Source of the DNA: Tannerella sp.
GTDB taxonomy: Bacteria; Bacteroidota; Bacteroidia; Bacteroidales; Tannerellaceae
Assembly: GCA_031271245.1 (NCBI GenBank)
Contig: JAISWC010000184.1
Location: forward strand, 1 to 5,872
Reading direction: 5' to 3'
Length of the DNA: 5,872 nucleotides
Part shown: positions 1 to 4,459 of the stretch, one piece after another
Layout of the letters: each line of letters begins with the position of its first letter
Position numbering within the stretch: the stretch's first letter is position 1
The notes under the pieces: model-generated
Told to the model about the DNA's origin: nothing
The model's database searches: none
Seen by the model: the letters and a program-made list of their open reading frames with translations, nothing else
Translations under genes and position numbers: made by a program

Positions 1-12
1 TTCAATATCCAT
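1..12 (-). CDS. Possible 5' end of the gene downstream of the sigma factor (first four codons only)
   Basis: An ATG at 12-10 on the minus strand opens MDIE and runs off the left edge. In Bacteroidota an ECF sigma gene of this type is commonly followed, in the same direction, by a FecR-like transmembrane anti-sigma gene and then SusC/SusD genes, so a gene starting here would fit. Four codons cannot show homology, and the 135-nt gap to the sigma gene is compatible with, but does not prove, an operon. The FecR identity is inference from context only. Confidence 0.22.
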
Positions 13-147
13 TTCTATTATAAGACACTTGAACTGGCAAAATCCGCTAAACGGAAAGCGATTTTTTTTTCCCTCTGATACCGCAAAACAGAACTGCGCT
101 ACTGCTAAACGGTTATAAAACAGCCCTGAAGCAACAACAAAAATTTT

Positions 148-720
148 TCAATAAAACTGGAGGGAGAGAAGAAAAACAAGGAGGGAGAGGTATTTTTGCA
201 ATTCGGCTTTCAGTTTCCGGTATGCAATGCCGATTTGCGTTTCAACCGTATGAACGGAAATATTCAGTTCGGCGGCAATGTCTTTTTGCTTTTGCCCTTC
301 CATCCTGCTCCGTATCCATATCTCACGGCATTTTTCCGGCAGCGAAAGGAGCGCACGGGAGGCGATCTGTTCAATGTCCTGCTCCGAAAACAGGTTCTGA
401 TCAAGCACCTGCAGCGAATCCAGGCTCATTCGCAAATCCCGCATAAATGTCTCCTGGATATATTCGGCCGCCTGCTGTTCGATCATTTGGCGACGCAGGT
501 GGTTGAGCGACCGGTTCTTTACGGCTGCGAAAAGAAAGGCCTTCTGATGGCGGTGCGTCATAAAAAGCTCCTTCTTTTCCCAAAACTCCATAAACACATC
601 CTGCACAATATTTTCCGCGTCTTCGTCCGACAGGACGTACGTTTTCGCAAAATGCTTCATCTTCGAAAAACAGCCATTATAAAGCTGTTCGAAATCCTTA
701 TATATCTCATTCTTTTCCAA
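148..720 (-). CDS. ECF-type RNA polymerase sigma-70 factor (Bacteroidota FecI-like)
   Basis: This is a 190-residue protein of the usual ECF sigma size. It directs RNA polymerase to a small promoter set, typically under control of a FecR-type anti-sigma factor and an outer-membrane receptor. Region 2 spans roughly residues 9-75, with the conserved acidic segment DAENIVQDVF (34-43) followed by the aromatic FW (46-47). Region 4 spans roughly 116-175, with SLPEKCREIW (126-135) and a helix-turn-helix, KDIAAELNISVHTVETQI (146-163), that would read the -35 element. There is no extra C-terminal domain, but the protein ends in a strongly hydrophobic tail, LSLLVFLLSLQFY (178-190). The start is TTG at 720-718. 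An in-frame TAA lies five codons upstream, no ATG or GTG lies between, and the next internal Met (21) would remove part of region 2. The gene is divergent from the SulP gene. Its partners and target regulon are not visible in the window. Confidence 0.93.
   Translation of the reverse strand: MEKNEIYKDFEQLYNGCFSKMKHFAKTYVLSDEDAENIVQDVFMEFWEKKELFMTHRHQKAFLFAAVKNRSLNHLRRQMIEQQAAEYIQETFMRDLRMSLDSLQVLDQNLFSEQDIEQIASRALLSLPEKCREIWIRSRMEGQKQKDIAAELNISVHTVETQIGIAYRKLKAELQKYLSLLVFLLSLQFY
159..189. repeat. Two copies of GGAGGGAGAG encoding the sigma factor's hydrophobic tail
   Basis: GGAGGGAGAG occurs at 159-168 and again at 180-189, exactly 21 bp (seven codons) apart and in frame. On the coding strand the two copies give the repeated Leu-Ser-Leu steps of the hydrophobic C-terminus. 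It may be a small internal duplication or simple low-complexity leucine coding. Confidence 0.5.
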
Positions 721-738
721 GGCCGTAATGATTTATTG

Positions 739-754
739 CTTTGCATCTGCAAAG
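739..754. promoter_or_regulatory. Palindrome in the sigma gene leader
   Basis: CTTTGCA (739-745) and TGCAAAG (748-754) form 7-bp perfect arms separated by two bases, lying 18 nt upstream of the TTG start. In RNA the stem would have to open slightly to make a loop. It could be a protein-binding operator or a weak hairpin near the ribosome entry site. The surrounding leader also repeats short GCAA/CTGCA words. The function is not established. Confidence 0.4.
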
Positions 755-788
755 ACGCAACTGCATCTCCGCAATCCGCAATTTTCTG

Positions 789-820
789 CAAATATATAAA
801 TTTTACTCAGGATTCAGAAA
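789..820 (-). promoter_or_regulatory. Bacteroidota-type promoter for the sigma gene
   Basis: On the minus strand TATATTTG (796-789) matches the Bacteroides -7 consensus TAnnTTTG. TTTC (820-817) stands where the -33 TTTG is expected, with a 20-nt spacer, so it matches 3 of 4. Transcription would start near 782, giving a leader of about 60 nt that contains the palindrome at 739-754. This is a consensus match only. Confidence 0.55.
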
Positions 821-848
821 TATAGACCTGTGAATAGGTACATTTCAA

Positions 849-864
849 ATGGTTGATCGACCAT
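849..864. promoter_or_regulatory. 16-bp near-perfect palindrome, possible operator
   Basis: ATGGTTGATCGACCAT pairs at seven of eight positions, and the remaining pair is T opposite G. It lies about 130-145 bp upstream of the sigma start codon and about 30 bp beyond its -33-like element, so it could bind a dimeric regulator. No regulator gene is in the window and no second copy was noticed. Confidence 0.35.
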
Positions 865-963
865 CAAAACGCTTATTTTCAGCAAGTTTCATTAGTGGCC
901 TGAGATGCCTCTCCCCCTCTTTCCTTATTCCCTTATTATTTCATTCACAGGAAAATAAGATAA

Positions 964-969
964 ATAAAG
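964..969. repeat. Left copy of the 6-bp target site duplication (ATAAAG)
   Basis: ATAAAG lies directly outside the left terminal inverted repeat and matches 1134-1139 exactly. Confidence 0.8.
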
Positions 970-1000
970 CCCTAACCCCGCCATTTTTTAGGTAGCCTAT
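970..1000 (+). repeat. Left terminal inverted repeat of the MITE-like element
   Basis: It begins CCCTAACCCCGCC and ends AGGTAGCCTAT. The outer 13 bases match the right arm at 12 positions. The centre, about 984-988, is the diverged part. Confidence 0.78.
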
Positions 1001-1103
1001 CGCATATATAATTGATTATTAATTTTATATGTAAAAACATAGATGAACTATATAGATAGCCTGAATTTGTATATAAAATATTGATTATTAGAGCCATAAA
1101 CTA

Positions 1104-1133
1104 ATAGACTACCTAATTTCGGCGGAGTTAGGG
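1104..1133 (-). repeat. Right terminal inverted repeat of the MITE-like element
   Basis: Read on the minus strand it begins CCCTAACTCCGCC and ends TAGGTAGTCTAT. It is one base shorter than the left arm. Confidence 0.78.
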
Positions 1134-1277
1134 ATAAAGGTAAGGATGGAAGGAAATTTTCCGGGCTACTAAAGGAGCTTTTGGGGAACAAGGGTTTGCT
1201 AATAACCTTCCCGTTTCGCGACCATTTGAATTGAAATCCGAAAGAATAATCACAAGATAGTATTTCCTCAGTTTCAT
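1128..1277 (-). CDS. Doubtful small ORF (49 codons), 3' end inside the MITE-like element
   Basis: An ATG at 1277-1275 opens MKLRKYYLVIILSDFNSN and ends at a TAA (1130-1128) that belongs to the right terminal repeat of the MITE-like element. A TATTTTTG box (1309-1302) lies about 25 nt upstream, a normal promoter distance in this phylum. I recognise no family. If the element and one ATAAAG copy are removed in silico, the frame continues LSYFPVNEIIRE and then stops, giving about 60 codons, so the insertion may have replaced the tail of a small gene. An ORF this short in AT-rich intergenic DNA is easily chance. Confidence 0.18.
   Translation of the reverse strand: MKLRKYYLVIILSDFNSNGRETGRLLANPCSPKAPLVARKISFHPYLYP
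1134..1139. repeat. Right copy of the 6-bp target site duplication (ATAAAG)
   Basis: ATAAAG lies directly outside the right terminal inverted repeat and is identical to 964-969. Confidence 0.8.
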
Positions 1278-1301
1278 TTTCGTCGATTTCGTTTTATGCT
1301 G

Positions 1302-1309
1302 CAAAAATA
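1302..1309 (-). promoter_or_regulatory. Isolated -7-like box (TATTTTTG) on the minus strand
   Basis: It matches TAnnTTTG. The nearest TTTG upstream (1338-1335) is 25 nt away, more than the usual 19-21, so the promoter would be weak. It would serve the doubtful ORF at 1128-1277 or an unrecognised short RNA. Confidence 0.25.
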
Positions 1310-1561
1310 CGGACAGGATGTTTCTTTTTGGAGACAAAATGATTACATCTGAAAAGACAAACTTATGGATATAGAGATCAGAAATTTTTCAAGCTCAAAA
1401 TGCTTGTCTTACATGACAAAAACCACGCATTCTCCGAATGAACCCGAATTGGCATCAAGGACGGAATTTTTCACCTATCACTTCACTTTGTCTTTCTGAT
1501 GCGACCGGTTGAAATGCATCCTTTTTTTTGCCGGAAAGATGGTAAATTCACAATCCCGGTG

Positions 1562-1569
1562 TATCTTTG
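1562..1569 (+). promoter_or_regulatory. -7 promoter element of the SulP gene
   Basis: TATCTTTG matches the Bacteroides -7 consensus TAnnTTTG. The expected -33 position (about 1537-1542) has no TTTG. The nearest one, at 1527-1530 after a T-tract, is 31 nt away and too far. Transcription would start near 1576, about 20 nt before the ATG at 1597. The box overlaps an in-frame TTG (1567-1569), which argues against translation starting at that TTG. Confidence 0.6.
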
Positions 1570-1596
1570 CAGGCGTTTTCAGACAGATACAAAAAG

Positions 1597-3276
1597 ATGA
1601 AGGAAATACTTGATTTTCGTCCCAGGCTGTGGCAATCGGTGAAATCGTATTCGAAAGAACGTTTCCTGAGCGACTTGATGGCCGGCATTATTGTCGGGAT
1701 TGTCGCCCTGCCGCTCGCCATAGCCTTTGGCATTGCTTCCGGCGTCAGTCCCGAAAAGGGACTGGTGACGGCCATTATCGGCGGGTTCATCGTGTCGTTT
1801 CTGGGTGGAAGTTCCGTACAGATCGGCGGCCCGACAGGCGCTTTTATCGTGATTGTGTACGGTGTGATTCAGCAGTATGGCGTCGAAGGACTGATGATGG
1901 CTACCATGATGGCCGGCGGATTCCTGGTGCTGATGGGAATCATGAAGTTGGGAACGGTGATCAAGTTCATTCCCTATCCGATAGTCGTGGGTTTCACGAG
2001 CGGTATAGCCCTGACCATCTTTACCACACAGATGAAAGACCTGTTCGGAATGACGATCGAGAAAATCCCGGGCGATTTCATTTCCAGATGGGCGGTTTAT
2101 GCGCAGCATATCGATACGGCGTCGGTCTGGTCGCTGCTCGTGGGCATCCTCAGCATCGTAATTATCGTGACGGCGCCGCGGTTCGGGAAAAAAGTGCCGG
2201 GTTCACTGCTCGCCATCGTCGTTATGACGCTGGTCGCATACCTGCTGCGGATGATCGGTATCGCCGGCATAGAAACCATTGGCGACCGTTACGTCATCAA
2301 CGCCTCGCTGCCTCAGCCCGAAGCCATTTCCTTCAACATGGACTCCATTCACCTGCTGATATCGCCGGCCTTTACCATCGCTATGCTGGGCGCCATTGAA
2401 TCGCTGCTCTCGGCCACGGTGGCCGACGGCGTGACGGGCGAGCGGCATCATTCCAACACGGAACTGATTGCGCAGGGAGCGGCCAACCTCGTGACGCCCC
2501 TGTTCGGCGGCATTCCCGTGACCGGCGCCATTGCACGCACCATGACCAATATCAACAACGGTGGACGGACGCCGGTGGCCGGACTGATTCACGCCGTGGT
2601 GCTGCTGCTGATTCTGCTGTTCCTGGGGCCGCTGACGAAACACATCCCCATGGCCTGTCTGGCGGGTGTCCTGATTGTCGTGTCCTGGAATATGAGCGAA
2701 TGGCGGACGTTCCGTTCGCTGCTGAAAAACCCGAAAAGCGACGTGGCGGTACTGCTGACCACGTTTTTCCTGACCGTGCTTTTCGACCTGACGATCGCCA
2801 TTGAAATCGGACTGCTGCTGGCCATGCTGCTGTTCATGCGGCGGATGATGGAAACAACGCAGGTATCGGTTGCCACGGAGACTCTCGACCTGTCGGGCGA
2901 AGCGGAACTGCCGCACGACGAGGAAGTACTGATGATCCCCAAAGGCGTGGAAGTGTATGAAATCAACGGGCCGTTTTTCTTCGGTATCGCCAACAAATTC
3001 GACGAGTGCATGAAACAGGTGGGCGACAGGCCGCGCGTCCGCATCATCCGGATGCGTAAGGTGCCGTTCATGGACTCGACCGGACTGCACAACCTGGAAA
3101 GTCTGTGCCGGCTGTCGCGGAAGGAAGGCATCCGGATCATCCTTTCGGGTGTCAACGAAAAAGTACGGGACATGCTGATAAAAAACGAAATGGACCGGCG
3201 TATCGGCGGCGAAAACATTTGCAGTCACATTAGCAAAGCACTCTCCCGGGCACACGAACTCCTCCGTGAGAATTGA
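1597..3276 (+). CDS. SulP-family anion transporter with STAS domain
   Basis: This 559-residue inner-membrane protein belongs to the SLC26/SulP family, whose members carry sulfate, bicarbonate, C4-dicarboxylates or other anions. The sequence does not decide the substrate. After a short basic N-terminus, hydrophobic segments fill about residues 27-425. They start with the family's first helices, ALPLAIAFGIASGVSPEKGL (37-56) and GGSSVQIGGPTGAF (70-83), which carry the Pro and Gly-Pro motifs of the transport site. A cytoplasmic STAS domain covers about 445-555, with the conserved MDSTG loop at 492-496 (Ser494 at the position phosphorylated in anti-sigma antagonists). Length and domain order are those of a full-length member. 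I chose ATG 1597 because the upstream in-frame TTG at 1567 lies inside the -7 box. No strong Shine-Dalgarno is seen, as usual in Bacteroidota. The last codons and the stop lie in a short tandem repeat, and prfB follows after 55 nt. Confidence 0.93.
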   Translation: MKEILDFRPRLWQSVKSYSKERFLSDLMAGIIVGIVALPLAIAFGIASGVSPEKGLVTAIIGGFIVSFLGGSSVQIGGPTGAFIVIVYGVIQQYGVEGLMMATMMAGGFLVLMGIMKLGTVIKFIPYPIVVGFTSGIALTIFTTQMKDLFGMTIEKIPGDFISRWAVYAQHIDTASVWSLLVGILSIVIIVTAPRFGKKVPGSLLAIVVMTLVAYLLRMIGIAGIETIGDRYVINASLPQPEAISFNMDSIHLLISPAFTIAMLGAIESLLSATVADGVTGERHHSNTELIAQGAANLVTPLFGGIPVTGAIARTMTNINNGGRTPVAGLIHAVVLLLILLFLGPLTKHIPMACLAGVLIVVSWNMSEWRTFRSLLKNPKSDVAVLLTTFFLTVLFDLTIAIEIGLLLAMLLFMRRMMETTQVSVATETLDLSGEAELPHDEEVLMIPKGVEVYEINGPFFFGIANKFDECMKQVGDRPRVRIIRMRKVPFMDSTGLHNLESLCRLSRKEGIRIILSGVNEKVRDMLIKNEMDRRIGGENICSHISKALSRAHELLREN

Positions 3277-3326
3277 GAATGGAGAATTGAGAATGGAGAA
3301 TGAATAATTCATAATTAATAATTTAA
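3268..3326. repeat. GAGAATTGAGAATG tandem repeat with AT-rich tail
   Basis: Two perfect 14-bp units (3268-3281, 3282-3295) and a half unit (3296-3302) are followed by an AT-rich tail rich in AATTAATAATT words. The tail includes the inverted repeat ATGAATAATTCAT (3300-3312). The repeat fills the SulP-prfB gap and begins inside the SulP gene, supplying its last two sense codons and TGA stop. From memory, similar GAGAATTGAGAATG strings with this tail occur between genes in many Bacteroidales genomes. I cannot check that here, and no function is known to me. Confidence 0.75.
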
Positions 3327-3331
3327 GAGAA

Positions 3332-4442
3332 GTGATTACATCAGACCAATTACGTGACGTGTTGGAACGCGAGCAGGCGTTGAGGGGGTACCTTTGACGT
3401 CGATGCCAAAACCATCCGGCTGGAAGAAGAAGAATTGCGCACGCAGGACCCCGGTTTCTGGGAAGATACCGGGCGTGCCGAAGCGCAGATGAAAATAGTA
3501 AAAGACCTGAAGAAATGGGTTGAACTGTACGGGGAAGTGCACGACGCAGCCGGGGAACTGGAACTGGCGTATGAATACGTGAAGGAAGGCGTGGTTTCGG
3601 AAGAGGAACTGGATGCGACGTATGCACATGCGCTGGCATTGCTTGAGAACCTGGAGTTCCGAAACATGCTTCGCGAAGAAGCCGACCAGATGAGTTGCAT
3701 CCTCAAGATCAATTCCGGCGCGGGCGGAACGGAGAGCCAGGACTGGGCGTCGATGCTGATGCGGATGTACATGCGCTGGGCGGAGGCCAATGATTTCAAA
3801 CTCACCGTCAGCAACCTGCAAGAGGGCGACGAGGCGGGCATCAAGACCGTCACGATGCAGATCGAAGGCGACTTCGCCTACGGATATCTCAAGGGCGAAA
3901 ACGGCGTGCACCGGCTGGTGCGCGTCTCGCCCTACAACGCGCAGGGGAAGCGGATGACCTCGTTTGCGTCGGTCTTTGTGACGCCGCTGGTGGACGATTC
4001 CATCGAAATCGAAATCAATCCGGCTGACTACACCTGGGACACGTTCCGTTCGGGTGGCGCCGGCGGCCAGAACGTAAACAAGGTGGAAACGGGTGTGCGT
4101 TTGCGGTACAACTACAAAGACCCCGACACGGGCGAAGTGCGCGAAATCCTGATCGAGAATACCGAAACCCGTTCGCAGACGGACAACCGCGAGAATGCCA
4201 TGCGCCTGTTGCGTTCCATGCTGTACGACCTGGCGCTTCAGCGGCGCCTGGCGGAGAAGAACCGGATTGAAGCCGGAAAGAAGAAAATCGAATGGGGTTC
4301 GCAAATCCGCAGCTACGTCTTCGACGACCGCCGTGTGAAAGACCACCGGACGAATTTCCAGACCTCCGACGTGAACGGCGTGATGGACGGCAAAATCGAC
4401 GGCTTCATCAAAGCGTATCTGATGACGGTTGCCGGCAATTAA
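3332..4442 (+). CDS. prfB: Peptide chain release factor 2 (RF2), made by programmed +1 frameshift
   Basis: RF2 recognises UGA and UAA stop codons and triggers peptide release on the ribosome. The gene is two joined frames: 3332-3394 (21 codons) and 3396-4442 (348 codons plus TAA), with base 3395 skipped, for a product of 369 residues (E. coli 365). The first frame starts at GTG 3332 and reads [10 protein letters not shown] up to Leu-TGA. An in-frame TAA at 3305 and the lack of any ATG support this start. The catalytic GGQ is at 244-246 within [16 protein letters not shown]. The residue matching E. coli position 246 is Ser240. The stop-codon-reading tripeptide is Ser-Pro-Tyr (199-201), against SPF in E. 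coli. The N-terminal helical domain, central recognition domain and GGQ domain are all intact. The level is expected to be self-regulated: low RF2 makes the in-frame UGA pause and shift. It lies 55 nt after SulP and 17 nt before the radical SAM gene. Confidence 0.97.
3383..3397 (+). promoter_or_regulatory. Programmed +1 ribosomal frameshift site of prfB
   Basis: AGGGGGTACCTTTGAC holds a Shine-Dalgarno-like AGGGGG (3383-3388), one spacer codon TAC, slippery CTT (3392-3394), and in-frame TGA (3395-3397) followed by C. It differs from the E. coli site only in TAC for TAT. The tRNA-Leu slips from CUU to UUU and translation continues at GAC (3396). This is RF2's autoregulatory switch. Everything downstream is in the +1 frame. 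Confidence 0.97.
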
Positions 4443-4459
4443 TTATTATCCGACTGCAA

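Larger units (their letters stand above)
970..1133. mobile_element. MITE-like non-coding fold-back element (164 bp)
   Basis: The stretch starts with CCCTAACCCCGCC and ends with the reverse complement of CCCTAACTCCGCC. The arms continue with TTAGGTAG and CTAT on both sides, giving imperfect terminal inverted repeats of 31 bp (970-1000) and 30 bp (1104-1133) with about 24 matching positions. It is flanked by perfect 6-bp direct repeats, ATAAAG (964-969 and 1134-1139), as expected of a target duplication made by a transposase. The interior is very AT-rich and has no ORF. It also pairs with itself: ATTTTATAT (1022-1030) against ATATAAAAT (1071-1079), with an apex near 1031-1070. ATTGATTATTA occurs directly repeated at 1011-1021 and 1080-1090, and CATATATAATT (1003-1013) can pair locally with 1021-1031. 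Size, repeats, duplication and lack of coding fit a miniature inverted-repeat transposable element moved in trans. I do not know the parent transposon. Confidence 0.8.
721..1596. other. Divergent intergenic region between the sigma and SulP genes
   Basis: This 876-bp stretch is AT-rich and has no convincing gene. From left to right it holds the leader and promoter-like element of the sigma gene (721-820), a 16-bp palindrome (849-864), a pyrimidine-rich tract (about 909-935), a MITE-like element with its target duplication (964-1139), a doubtful 49-codon minus-strand ORF (1128-1277) with a -7-like box upstream, and the SulP promoter and leader (1562-1596). I see no tRNA, riboswitch-like fold or clear terminator. 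From about 1310 to 1560 I see only one further isolated -7-like match, TAAGTTTG (1365-1358, minus). Confidence 0.7.

Noticed and set aside
196..825. Plus-strand open frame opposite the sigma gene (209 codons)
   Set aside because: The minus-strand frame has clear sigma region 2 and region 4 sequences. The plus-strand frame has no recognisable domain.
871..959. CTTATTTTC and GAAAATAAG as outer ends of a second mobile element
   Set aside because: They are nine AT-rich bases with no matching extension and no flanking target duplication, so chance is sufficient.
1112..1230. Plus-strand open stretch just right of the MITE-like element, containing GLLKELLGNKGLL
   Set aside because: It starts inside the element, has no start codon with a promoter, and stops after about 40 codons. 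No family was recognised.
1404..1420. Small inverted repeat TTGTC-GACAA as a terminator
   Set aside because: The stem is only five pairs with weak GC content, there is no T-run on the relevant side, and no gene ends nearby.
3395..3397. In-frame TGA in prfB as a disabling mutation or sequencing error
   Set aside because: The context AGGGGG-TAC-CTT-TGA-C is the classic RF2 recoding signal and the +1 frame continues the protein exactly, so this is programmed frameshifting rather than a pseudogene.
2203..3639. Long minus-strand open frame opposite SulP and prfB (478 codons)
   Set aside because: It overlaps two well-supported genes, is rich in His, Gln and Arg as expected from the antisense of GC-rich codons, and has no family motif.
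3336..4346. Long minus-strand open frame opposite prfB (336 codons)
   Set aside because: It is antisense to the whole RF2 gene, whose GGQ domain and frameshift site are unmistakable. Its composition looks like an antisense shadow.
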